From contig JAAUQT010000020.1 in assembly GCA_012033495.1 (NCBI GenBank), positions 1-41,782 of the forward strand: DNA of 41,782 nt, read 5' to 3'. Below the pieces are notes generated by a model. The model made no database searches. It worked only from the letters and a program-made list of their open reading frames with translations, and had not been told where the DNA came from. Origin of the DNA: Cyanobacteria bacterium RM1_2_2 (GTDB lineage: Bacteria > Cyanobacteriota > Cyanobacteriia > Elainellales > Elainellaceae). This document shows positions 33,882 through 41,782 of the stretch, piece after piece. Positions within the stretch are counted from its first letter, which is position 1; every line of letters begins with the position of its first letter. A program made the translations under genes and the position numbers.

Positions 33882-35852
33882 CTAATCAACCGCCTCATAA
33901 TCGGCGCTAATTGTCTCATCACTTACAAACTCTTCACTGTAATCTTCCGCAAAGGGAGCTGTTTCGGCAGGGGTATGCCCGTTTGCCCAAGGAGCCGCTT
34001 GGGTCGCTGCGTCGTAGGGATACTCTTCAGCAGAACCCGCCTGAGCATATTGATAAACCGCCTCTCCAATCGTCATTAGTGTGCGTTGCAGTCCATCAAT
34101 ACACTGCTGCATTTCCTCTAGGGTAGTGCTCCGACTGGTAGCAGCAGCCCGCAGTTCAGCAACTTTTTGGGTAGCCATACTTCTGAGGTCGTCTGTAATA
34201 AAGGCAGCGTTGTCGCGTAGGGTAGTTTCGTAGCTGTAGAGCAGTGTATCTGCCTGATTTCGCAAAGCAGCGAGCTGTCTGCGCCGATCATCATCTTCGG
34301 CATAGAGGTCAGCTTCTTGGCGCATCCGTTCCACTTCAGCGTCGCTCAATCCCCCTGTATTAGTAATTCGGACGCTTTGTTCTCGTCCAGTGCCCTTGTC
34401 ACGAGCGGCAACTTGGAGAATCCCGTTTGCATCGATCTCGAAGGCAACTTCAATCTGAGGGACGCCTCTTGGTGCAGGTGGAATACCCGTTAGCTGAAAC
34501 TTGCCCAAACTCTTGTTATCGCGCACCATCGCCCGCTCGCCTTGCAGGACATGAATCTCAACAGAAGTTTGTCCGTCTGTTGCCGTCGAAAACACCTGCG
34601 ATTTACTGGTCGGGATCGTCGTGTTGCGCTCAATAATTTTGGTAAACACTTCTCCCAAGGTCTCAATGCCCAAAGACAGCGGCGTTACGTCGAGCAGCAG
34701 CAAGTCTTTTACTTCACCGCCCAGCACTCCGGCTTGAATGGCTGCCCCCAACGCCACGGCTTCATCTGGGTTCACCGATCGGTCGGGAGTTTTGCCGCCA
34801 AAGTGAGCGCCAATTGCGTCTTGAACAGCAGGGATGCGAGTCGAGCCGCCCACCAAAATAATCCGCTCAATTTGCTCAGGAGCCAGATCGCAGTCTTTTA
34901 GAGCTTGCGAAACCGGATCAATCGTAGCCTGCACAAGATGTCCGACTAGCTCCTCGAACTTAGCGCGAGTTAGCTCCATTTCCAGATGTTTGGGGCCCGT
35001 ATCATCTGCGGTAATAAACGGCAAATTAATCGTGGTGCTCAACATACTAGAAAGTTCAATCTTGGCTTTTTCGGCTGCTTCTCGGAGCCGTTGCAGCGCC
35101 ATTTTGTCGGTGGATAGATCGATACCTTCCTGTTCGCGGAAGTTGTCCATCATCCAGCGCACCAAAACGTTATCAAAGTCATCACCGCCAAGGTGATTGT
35201 TGCCAGAAGTGGCTTTGACTTCAAAAACGCCATCGCCCAGTTGCAGCACCGACACATCAAACGTACCGCCGCCCAAGTCAAACACGAGAACAATCTGATC
35301 TTGATCTTGCTTATCCAAACCATAGGACAGGGCCGCTGCCGTTGGCTCATTGATAATTCGCAGCACTTCTAAGCCAGCGATCGTACCGGCATCTTTAGTG
35401 GCTTGGCGTTGGGCATCTGTGAAGTAAGCCGGAACTGTGATGACGGCTTGGGTAACTGGCTCACCAAGGTAGTTTTCGGCATCTTGCTTCAGCTTTTGCA
35501 GAATCATTGCCGAAATTTCTTGAGATGTATAACCCTTATTGCGAATTTGCACATCTACAGTTTCGTCTTTTCCCCGGACACAAGAGTAAGGAACCCGCGT
35601 CCGTTCTTCTTCGGTATCGTTCCAGCGACGCCCGATGAATCGCTTGATGCTAAAGACCGTGTTCTCTGCGTTGGTGACAGCTTGCCGCTTTGCCAACTGT
35701 CCGATCAGGCGTTCTCCTGTCTTACCAAAACCCACAATGCTAGGCGTTGTTCGCCCACCCTCTGAGTTAGAAATAACAACAGGTTTCCCCCCCTCCAGAA
35801 CGGCAACACAGCTATTTGTTGTGCCGAGGTCGATGCCAATGACTTTTCCCAT
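33882..35852 (-). CDS. dnaK: Chaperone DnaK (Hsp70)
   Basis: A 656-residue DnaK. The N-terminal ATPase begins [18 protein letters not shown], with [15 protein letters not shown] and [16 protein letters not shown]. The linker [18 protein letters not shown] leads to the substrate-binding domain (about 390-510) and the helical lid. The C-terminus is acidic and ends SADYEAVD. Cyanobacteria have several DnaK copies; linkage to grpE and dnaJ suggests the housekeeping or heat-stress one, but a copy number (dnaK2 and so on) cannot be assigned from sequence alone. There are 260 bp to grpE upstream. No CIRCE element was seen. Confidence 0.97.
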   Translation of the reverse strand: MGKVIGIDLGTTNSCVAVLEGGKPVVISNSEGGRTTPSIVGFGKTGERLIGQLAKRQAVTNAENTVFSIKRFIGRRWNDTEEERTRVPYSCVRGKDETVDVQIRNKGYTSQEISAMILQKLKQDAENYLGEPVTQAVITVPAYFTDAQRQATKDAGTIAGLEVLRIINEPTAAALSYGLDKQDQDQIVLVFDLGGGTFDVSVLQLGDGVFEVKATSGNNHLGGDDFDNVLVRWMMDNFREQEGIDLSTDKMALQRLREAAEKAKIELSSMLSTTINLPFITADDTGPKHLEMELTRAKFEELVGHLVQATIDPVSQALKDCDLAPEQIERIILVGGSTRIPAVQDAIGAHFGGKTPDRSVNPDEAVALGAAIQAGVLGGEVKDLLLLDVTPLSLGIETLGEVFTKIIERNTTIPTSKSQVFSTATDGQTSVEIHVLQGERAMVRDNKSLGKFQLTGIPPAPRGVPQIEVAFEIDANGILQVAARDKGTGREQSVRITNTGGLSDAEVERMRQEADLYAEDDDRRRQLAALRNQADTLLYSYETTLRDNAAFITDDLRSMATQKVAELRAAATSRSTTLEEMQQCIDGLQRTLMTIGEAVYQYAQAGSAEEYPYDAATQAAPWANGHTPAETAPFAEDYSEEFVSDETISADYEAVD

Positions 35853-36111
35853 AACTAGCGGTTACGTACATGTTTTCAGTGAATGAGCGCGCAACTGTGG
35901 CTAAATTGAACTCATTTCTTCGCTTCTAGCTCAGTATTCCGCAATTTTTCGGGAATACGATCAGTTGCACACAAAATGTTTTAAGAGACAAGCTGTAATC
36001 CACGTAAACTATGCATCCTGGGTAGTGTACGCCCACTAGGTCAAGGTCATGATTAGAACCTTACTCAGAAAATTTGATTCAGAGAACCCGATTGAAAGAG
36101 GTTAGGAGCAG

Positions 36112-36815
36112 CTAGCTTAAAACACCTTCAGGTGATGCTTCTTCTGGGGCAGCAGCCACTTTCACCATCGCGTGGCGCAAAACTCGCTCACCGAGCAAAT
36201 AGCCCCGCACCAGTTCCTCCAACACGGTTCCTTCAGGCTGTTCGCTGGTTGGCTCTCGCATGACAGCTTCATGCAAATTAGGATCAAACTCTTTGCCTTC
36301 CGAACGCATGGGAGAAACGCCGATTTTTTCATTGCATCTACAAGCTGCTTGTAAACGCTCTGATAGCTTTTGTGGATATTCATCTCAGCATCAGTTTGGG
36401 GCTTAATTTGGGCCCTTGCCCGCTCGAAGTTATCCACTACAGGCAGCAGTTCTTTAATCGTGACACATTTGACCTGCTGCTCTTGTTCTTCTTTTTCTTT
36501 TTGAGTGCGTTTGCGGAAGTTCTCAAAGTCTGCCGCAATGCGCATATATTGACTCGTGCGATCGTCTAGCTGGGCTTTCAGCGATTCGATGTCTTGAGTT
36601 AAGGCACTAATCGTGACCTGCAATTCCGTTGGCTGATCGGTTGAATCTGTTGCAGTCGATTCGGTGGATGCTCCTTCAGGAGACAGGTTAAACGGTTCAC
36701 CTTCAGGCTCTAGCGTAAATTCTTCAGTTTCTACAGCAGTTTCTACAGTTGGCTCAACGGCGGCGGTTTCTAAGGTTGCCTCCGGATCAGTCGGTAGATT
36801 GGTTTCAGCAGACAT
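36112..36815 (-). pseudogene. grpE: Nucleotide exchange factor GrpE, apparent frameshift
   Basis: GrpE releases ADP from DnaK. The frame from 36815 has an acidic N-terminus, a coiled coil (YMRIAADFENFRKRTQKEKE) and [20 protein letters not shown], then [11 protein letters not shown]. At 36324-36329 there are six T on the plus strand (six A in the gene), where seven are needed. The present frame goes on with a meaningless tail to 36162 (217 residues). The correct frame continues, [20 protein letters not shown] and onwards to [17 protein letters not shown] and a stop at 36112. The lost segment is the beta-domain that contacts DnaK. As grpE is nearly always essential, a sequencing error or a slippage rescue is more likely than real loss. 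Confidence 0.88.
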
Positions 36816-37060
36816 TGGCTCACTTCCACTTGCTCAACAATTTGAGATACCCGCCTCAGTTCCTTGATAATGGACTGTGGTGGCTTCTCTTCATCCCTAA
36901 CACATTATTCTGCCCTAAGTTTAGGCAAACCCACTCATTAATCCTTAGGTTTACGCATCCCCGTAGCTTGAACGAGGAGAGGGAATCAGAATAAATGCGG
37001 ATGTTATCACTGATCTTGATTGTAGCTTCCCCTTTTCGGTTAGTCAGGTGATTACTCTCC

Positions 37061-38164
37061 ATGCTGAATCCAGGAAACCGACCCGCCTTGAATCTCTTAT
37101 TTATTTCCACGCCAGTTGGTGCGATTGGGTCTGGCTTAGGCGGTGGAGTTGAACTGACATTGCGGAATATTGCTCAAGCAATGCGAGATCGCGGCGATCA
37201 AGTCAGTGTTTTAGCGCCAGCGGGATCTGTGCTCTCTGATTTGCCAGAGGTCAAGCTGATTTCAGTTTCTGGGCAGTTGCAGCCGACGGCTCAAACGCAG
37301 GGGCGGCAATCGCCAATTCTGTTACCAGAGAACGCAGTGCTGGCAAACCTTTGGGATTTTGCTTACTCAATGCAGCACTCCTATGATTTGATCCTCAATT
37401 TTGCCTACGACTGGTTGCCCTTCTACCTCACGCCTTTTTTTGATCGTCCGGTAGCTCATCTCGTCAGCATGGGATCGCTCACCGACGCGATGGATCAGAT
37501 CATCGAGCGAACTCTGACTCGGTTTCCGAACACGATCGCCGTTCACAGTCAGGCGCAGGCAGCCACTTTTGCCTTTGGTGAGCGCTGGCGTTGTCTGGAG
37601 AACGGTTTAGATTTATCGCTCTATAGTTTTCGTTCAGAAGCAGACCGCTGTCTCGGCTGGGTGGGACGCATTGCGCCTGAGAAAGGAATTGAGGATGCGA
37701 TTCTGGCAGCCCAAAAAGCCGAAATTGAACTGCGAATTTGGGGAGCGATGCCTGATCCGGCATACTGGGAAACCATTCAGCAACGCTATCCCAAAGGTAC
37801 GTTTACCTATCAAGGGTTTTGCTCCACGGCAGCGCTTCAGCAAGGGTTAGGACAGTGCCGCGGTTTGCTGATGACGCCGAAATGGATCGAAGCCTTTGGG
37901 AATGTGGCGATTGAGGCATTGGCTTGCGGTGTGCCCGTGATTGCCTACGCGCGAGGCGGCCCAGCCGAAATTGTGGAATCTGGAAAAACGGGTTGGCTGG
38001 TGCAGCCGGATGATGTGGATGGCTTAGTGGCAGCCATTGGGCAGCTTGAGCAGATCGATCGGCGGGTTTGTCGGCAGCAGGCAGAGGCTCGCTATTCGTT
38101 GCAGGCAATGGGCGAACGGGTGGCGGCTTGGTTTGCCGAAATTTTGCAGCCCTCAACGCTTTGA
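37061..38164 (+). CDS. GT4-type glycosyltransferase, similar to pterin (tetrahydrobiopterin) glucosyltransferases
   Basis: A 367-residue GT-B glycosyltransferase. The start FISTPVGAIGSGLGGGVELT is the donor-site loop and resembles, from memory, the cyanobacterial UDP-glucose:tetrahydrobiopterin glucosyltransferase (BGluT). The C-terminal domain has WVGRIAPEKGIEDAI (residues about 206-220), EAFGNVAIEALACGVPVIAY (the E-x7-E motif) and GKTGWLVQPDDVD. No signal or membrane segment is visible. It is divergent from grpE (245 bp apart). Pterin glucosylation would fit with the PTPS-like gene at 25996, but other acceptors are possible. Confidence 0.75.
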   Translation: MLNPGNRPALNLLFISTPVGAIGSGLGGGVELTLRNIAQAMRDRGDQVSVLAPAGSVLSDLPEVKLISVSGQLQPTAQTQGRQSPILLPENAVLANLWDFAYSMQHSYDLILNFAYDWLPFYLTPFFDRPVAHLVSMGSLTDAMDQIIERTLTRFPNTIAVHSQAQAATFAFGERWRCLENGLDLSLYSFRSEADRCLGWVGRIAPEKGIEDAILAAQKAEIELRIWGAMPDPAYWETIQQRYPKGTFTYQGFCSTAALQQGLGQCRGLLMTPKWIEAFGNVAIEALACGVPVIAYARGGPAEIVESGKTGWLVQPDDVDGLVAAIGQLEQIDRRVCRQQAEARYSLQAMGERVAAWFAEILQPSTL

Positions 38165-38238
38165 ACCGAATTCTTGGCTTTGATTCTCGGCAAGCTGGCG
38201 ATTCGGGAATTCTGAAGGCAGTTCATTCGAGATTCAGG

Positions 38239-39728
38239 ATGCATCAACGACCGCCAGCACCGATTCATTCGCCATTGAATCAATTGCCTCTCGATCAGGC
38301 ACAATGGCAAAGAATGACAGCAAAATTACAGCAAATCTGGGGCTACTCCAGCTTTCGTCCTCCTCAGGGCGAAGTTGTGCAAGCTTTACTCACTCAGCAA
38401 GATGCGCTTGTGATCATGCCAACTGGCGGCGGCAAGTCGCTGTGTTTTCAACTGCCTGCCTTGCTCGAAACAGGCTTGACGTTGGTGGTGTCGCCGTTGG
38501 TGGCGCTGATGGAAAATCAGGTGCAGGAATTACAGCAACGCCGCTTACCGGCTGCCTTACTGCACGGTGAGCTACCCACCGAGCACCGCCGCAAAACCCT
38601 CTGGCTCATCGAAAATCAGCGCTTACGGTTGCTCTACCTCTCGCCAGAAACCTTACTCAGCCCGCCGGTTTGGGAGCGGTTGAGCCTGCCTCAAGTGACA
38701 ATCAACGGCTTGATCCTGGATGAGGCGCACTGTTTGGTGCAATGGGGCGATACGTTTCGTCCGGCTTACCGACGCTTGGGCGCAGTTCGTCCGGCGTTGC
38801 TTCAGCACAAACCCGCAGGCACAACCCTCCCAATAGCCGCTTTTACTGCCACTGCCGACCCGCAAGCTCAGCAAATGATTCAGCAAGTTTTGCAGTTGCA
38901 GCAGCCGCAGTTTTTTTTGCAAAGTCCCTATCGCTCAAACCTTCACCTGATGGTGAAAATTGCTTGGACACCGCGAGGCAGACGGCAGCAGCTATTGCAC
39001 TTTATCCGCTCACAGACAGGAACAGGTCTGGTGTATGTCCGCACGCGCCGCGACACTGAAATGCTGGCAGATTGGCTGAAACAGCAAGGATATCCAACCG
39101 CTGCTTACCATGCCGGACTTGCGCCCACAGAACGCCGCCCCATCGAAGCTGCTTGGTTAAATGGCTCGCTGCCCTGCGTCATTTGCACGTCAGCTTTTGG
39201 CATGGGGATCAACAAAAGCGCAGTTCGGTGGGTTGTCCATTTTCACGCGCCGCTGTTGTTGTCGGAATATGTGCAGGAAATGGGCAGAGCCGGAAGAGAC
39301 GGCAAACCTGCCACAGCGCTGACCTTAATCAGCGAACCAACAGGCTGGCTTGATCCAACCGATCGGCAGCGGCAGCAGTTTTTCAGCAGCAGTTGCAAAA
39401 ACAGCGGCAAACCGCCCAAACACTGATCCACCGCTTGCCGTCGGAAGGCAAATTTTCAGAAGTGACCCGTCAGTTCAAACAAGCAGATTTGGCGCTTGCT
39501 CACTTACACAGCACCGGACAGTTGACCTGGCAAGATCCGTTTCACTATCAGCTTGATCGAACCGCTCAGCCCAGCTCGAAATCTCAAAGGCAAGCAGCGC
39601 GACCGATGCAGCGATATCTCACCAGCCGCTCCTGCCGTTGGCAATTTCTCTTACAAGCTTTCGGCTTTAGTCAGGCTGCGGCTCAGTTAGCGCAGGGCTG
39701 CGGACACTGCGATCGGTGCATACGGTAG
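38239..39728 (+). pseudogene. recQ: RecQ-type DNA helicase, apparent frameshift
   Basis: An ATP-dependent 3'-5' helicase of about 496 residues when read through. Motifs are FRPPQGEVVQALLTQQDALV, Walker A MPTGGGKSLCFQLP, SPLVALMENQVQ, DEAHCLVQWGDTFRPAY (motif II and the aromatic loop), AFTATAD, and motif VI VQEMGRAGRDGKP. At 39379-39383 five T occur where six keep the frame. The present frame ends at 39426 after CKNSGKPPKH. The right frame continues with FQQQLQKQRQTAQTLIHRLP and on to the end GCGHCDRCIR at 39728. The C-terminal part would carry the remaining zinc cysteines. RecQ acts in replication fork repair and recombination. I placed the start at the ATG at 38239; the frame is open further upstream. 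Confidence 0.85.
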
Positions 39729-39772
39729 GTGAGTGCTATGTGTTCTATGGTGAGTGCTATACCAAGTCGCCT

Positions 39773-39840
39773 CATGCCAAATCTCATGCCAAATCTCATG
39801 CCAAATCTCATGCCAAATCTCATGCCAAGCCTTATGCCAA
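39773..39840. repeat. 12-bp tandem repeat at the 3' end of the NUDIX gene
   Basis: Four perfect units of CATGCCAAATCT (39773-39820) and two diverged ones (CATGCCAAGCCT and TATGCCAAGACA). The stop codon of the leftward NUDIX gene (39832-39834) lies in the diverged part, so the repeat forms the 3' flank of the gene. Confidence 0.85.
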
Positions 39841-40287
39841 GACAGTTGCGCCGTTGAGATAGTCTGCTAAGTGGCGGTCATGATCGTGAGAGAGGTCGCC
39901 TTGCGGAATTTCTGAGAGGGTAAAGGCACGAATGGCGCTAATTTCTAGCGTGTCGTGGACTTCTGGTTCTCCTTCCACGGTGGCTTCCATCACCACACAA
40001 ATGGAGTGAAAGCGCGGGTCACGTTTGGGATCAGAATATACTCCGACTAAACGGTTAATCTTAATCAGATTTAACCCTGTTTCTTCGGCAAGCTCTCGTT
40101 GGGCAGACGTAGTAATATCTTCGCCCCACTCAACAAGTCCGCCCGGCATACTCCACTTCCCGTTGTCTCGTCGTTGCACCAAAACAATTCGTCCATCCGG
40201 CAGCACAGGGATAATGCAAGTTCCCGTAATCGGATGACGCAGAATGACCCTAAGACCTGCTTGAAAAAATCGCCAGAGTTGAAGCAT
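39832..40287 (-). CDS. NUDIX hydrolase
   Basis: A 151-residue NUDIX protein with a perfect Nudix box (G-x5-E-x7-REU-x-EE-x-G-U) in GGLVEWGEDITTSAQRELAE followed by ETGL. The preceding strand IIPVLPDGRIVLVQRRDNGK is typical. The ATG at 40287 is the start; an upstream TTG is less likely. These enzymes hydrolyse nucleoside diphosphates linked to another moiety; here the substrate is undetermined. The C-terminal part SHDHDRHLADYLNGATVLA adds a His-rich stretch. Confidence 0.9.
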   Translation of the reverse strand: MLQLWRFFQAGLRVILRHPITGTCIIPVLPDGRIVLVQRRDNGKWSMPGGLVEWGEDITTSAQRELAEETGLNLIKINRLVGVYSDPKRDPRFHSICVVMEATVEGEPEVHDTLEISAIRAFTLSEIPQGDLSHDHDRHLADYLNGATVLA

Positions 40288-40391
40288 CAAATTGAGTCAA
40301 CCTTAAAAATTAGAAGGACAATGAGTCAAGCCAGTGACCAGAGAGCCGAGAATGCTGCACCCGTTCAACTCAATCTAACTCAATCCAACGG

Positions 40392-40862
40392 TCAAGATTC
40401 TTGCTCAGCAAGATGGCTGAGAATGTCGCTCGCATGACTCTCAGGTTTAACTTTGAGATAAATCTTTTCGATTTTGCCATCGGGCCCAATCACAAAAGTA
40501 TTGCGGCTGATGCCCATGTATTCCTTGCCCATAAACTTCTTCAGCCCATAGCTTTCATAGGCTGTAGCAACCTGTGCATCTGCATCAGTCAACAAGGGAA
40601 AAGTTAGGTTAAATTTCTGCTCAAATTTAGTGTGAGATTTGGCATCATCAGTGCTAACTCCCAAAACCACGATCTCCTGAGCCTGATATTCCGGGTAGGC
40701 ATCTCGGAAACCGCAGGCTTCCTTCGTGCATCCTGGTGTGTTGTCGCGGGGATAGAAATAGAGCACAACCCTTTTTCCTCGAAAATCAGATAGGCTAACC
40801 AGTTGCCCGTTTGAGTCTGGCAAGCTGAATTCTGGTGCTGGATCTCCTGGTTGTAGTGCCAT
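40392..40862 (-). CDS. bcp: Thioredoxin-dependent peroxiredoxin of the Bcp/PrxQ type
   Basis: A 156-residue peroxiredoxin starting MALQPGDPAPEFSLPDSNGQ. The peroxidatic Cys45 and resolving Cys50 form TPGCTKEACGFRDAY. LYFYPRDNTPG and GISRNTFVIGPDGKI are usual for PrxQ. It reduces H2O2 and lipid hydroperoxides using thioredoxin; plant and cyanobacterial PrxQ protect photosynthetic membranes. I chose the ATG at 40862; the upstream TTG is only an alternative. All catalytic residues are intact. Confidence 0.94.
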   Translation of the reverse strand: MALQPGDPAPEFSLPDSNGQLVSLSDFRGKRVVLYFYPRDNTPGCTKEACGFRDAYPEYQAQEIVVLGVSTDDAKSHTKFEQKFNLTFPLLTDADAQVATAYESYGLKKFMGKEYMGISRNTFVIGPDGKIEKIYLKVKPESHASDILSHLAEQES

Positions 40863-41101
40863 CGCTGTCAATCGCCAAGCTTTGAAAATATTTACTTTTT
40901 TAGCTTTTCCGATTGTAGGTCGGATTCTACGGATTGCCCAACTCGGTCAGCAGAAATTTGAAAACCGGGGATCGGTGCTGGGATCAGCTTGTCCTGAACT
41001 TGAGTGCTACAGATAGAGAGGATATAGAGAAGAGAAGCCCTTTTTTAGACAAATTCGTCGAGAATTGGGATGGCATATTCAAGCGATGCTTTCTGATCCA
41101 A

Positions 41102-41434
41102 ATGGCTTTGATTTTACACATTACCGATCGCTCAAGCTGGCAGGCTGCTCAAACGGCAGGTGTCTATCGCCATGCTTCCCTAGAAACAGAAGGTTTCATT
41201 CATTGCTCAACGCCTGCCCAACTCATTGGAGTGGCCAACACATTTTTTAGAGGGCAGCGAGGCTTGGTGTTGCTTTGCATCGAAAGCGAACGGCTGCAAT
41301 CAGAACTGCGCTATGACGCGGTGGGCAACCAGCATTTTCCTCACGTTTATGGCGAAATTAACTTAGATGCTGTTGAACAAGTGCGCGATTTTGACCCCAA
41401 CGCGACGGGCGAATTTGAGCCGCCGCCAGAGTGA
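41102..41434 (+). CDS. DUF952 family protein
   Basis: A 110-residue protein starting MALILHITDRSSWQAAQTAG, then YRHASLETEGFIHCSTPAQL and VANTFFRGQRGLVLLCIESE, and the FPHVYGEINLDAVEQV segment. These are the conserved features of DUF952. Function is unknown; the family is thought to act on glutathione- or nucleotide-like ligands only by weak analogy, which I do not claim. The frame extends upstream to 40934 with non-homologous sequence, so I chose the Met at 41102. Confidence 0.85.
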   Translation: MALILHITDRSSWQAAQTAGVYRHASLETEGFIHCSTPAQLIGVANTFFRGQRGLVLLCIESERLQSELRYDAVGNQHFPHVYGEINLDAVEQVRDFDPNATGEFEPPPE

Positions 41435-41484
41435 GAAGCTAGAGTGAGAAGCTAGCAGGTAAAGCCAAAACTGATTCAATCTCT

Positions 41485-41782
41485 ATGCTCAACCGCCGTC
41501 GCCTATTCCAGATTATGCTGCTGAGCCTGTTGCCGCGACTTGCCGCCTGTCAGCCTGTTGCCGCAACCCCTTCATCTGTCACTCATCTCACCCTTTGGCA
41601 TGGTGTCAATCCACCGCCGAATCGGGAAGTGCTCCAGCGGTTAGTGGATCGCTTTAACCAAAACCATCCTGCAATTCAAGTCGAATCACTTTATGTTGGG
41701 CAGGGCGATCAGCAAATTCCAAAAATTTTGGCGGCGGTGGTCGGCAATGTGCCACCTAATCTGCTTTGGTATGCGCCTACCC
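41485..41782 (+). CDS. Sugar ABC transporter solute-binding lipoprotein, 3' partial
   Basis: The gene runs off the window; 99 codons are visible. The N-terminus MLNRRRLFQIMLLSLLPRLA is followed by AC, a lipobox LAAC with Cys22, so the product is probably a lipoprotein. LTLWHGVNPPPNREVLQRLV and DRFNQNHPAIQVESLYVGQG are typical of the family 1 extracellular solute-binding proteins (UgpB/MalE type) of sugar or glycerol-phosphate ABC importers. The substrate cannot be told from this part. It begins 50 bp downstream of the DUF952 gene. Confidence 0.8.
   Translation, partial: MLNRRRLFQIMLLSLLPRLAACQPVAATPSSVTHLTLWHGVNPPPNREVLQRLVDRFNQNHPAIQVESLYVGQGDQQIPKILAAVVGNVPPNLLWYAPT

Noticed and set aside
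36816..37060. CIRCE operator upstream of grpE
   Set aside because: No TTAGCACTC-N9-GAGTGCTAA repeat in the divergent spacer; only unrelated CCTAAG/CTTAGG short repeats.
40321..40437. 38-codon frame with GAAGGA upstream
   Set aside because: A fair ribosome site, but its second half is antisense to the bcp 3' end and the peptide has no feature. It could be real, but I cannot support it.

Overview
The window looks like chromosomal DNA of a cyanobacterium, probably a filamentous Leptolyngbya-like form; this is inferred from gene content and no genome was compared. Pointers are a long hibernation factor of the LrtA type, an Rre1/Ycf29-type response regulator, the gene order grpE-dnaK-dnaJ-tusA-rsgA, a short-form HisG, a glycosyltransferase resembling cyanobacterial pterin glucosyltransferases, RTX exoproteins, and secreted peptidoglycan-binding proteins that begin METxAYLQxA. 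I found no rRNA, tRNA or CRISPR array.

Layout. 1-2.0 kb: two convergent RTX calcium-binding exoproteins, the first cut by the window edge. 2.4-10.6 kb: mostly housekeeping (GDP-mannose dehydratase-like protein, a membrane protein, isoaspartyl peptidase, DUF2256 protein, TrmJ-type rRNA/tRNA methyltransferase, LipB, HPF, an orphan GvpF/L, a TPR protein), with an ISAs1-like transposase relic. 10.6-15.4 kb: HAD phosphatase, a possible structured RNA, two paralogous secreted Tyr/Cys/Gly-rich peptidoglycan-binding proteins, and a 1.6-kb stretch without genes. 15.4-21.5 kb: hisG, a tandem REP-like repeat, and a leftward set (Rre1-like regulator, DUF4129, DUF4350, MoxR ATPase) interrupted by an IS200/IS605-type element that carries only tnpB. 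22-30.3 kb: 2Fe-2S ferredoxin-like protein, Tgt, CobS, a tandem-domain 6-pyruvoyl-tetrahydropterin synthase/QueD-like protein, DUF938 methyltransferase, CysH, an inositol-monophosphatase-family enzyme and a DCC thiol oxidoreductase. 30.5-37 kb: the leftward chaperone operon. 37-41.8 kb: glycosyltransferase, RecQ, NUDIX, PrxQ/Bcp, DUF952 and the start of a sugar-ABC solute-binding lipoprotein.

Most worth checking: (1) hpf, grpE and recQ each carry an apparent single-base deletion in an A/T homopolymer, each just before a well-conserved C-terminal part that continues in the next frame; (2) the tnpB element sits exactly between two operon genes and appears to supply the stop codon of the upstream one; (3) a dispersed repeat of about 120-155 bp is present three times; (4) the METxAYLQxA paralogues, one with a 17-residue Tyr/Cys repeat, may form a cell-surface system; (5) palindromic motifs lie upstream of hisG; (6) a strong double hairpin at 11.6-11.8 kb may be an RNA or terminator element.
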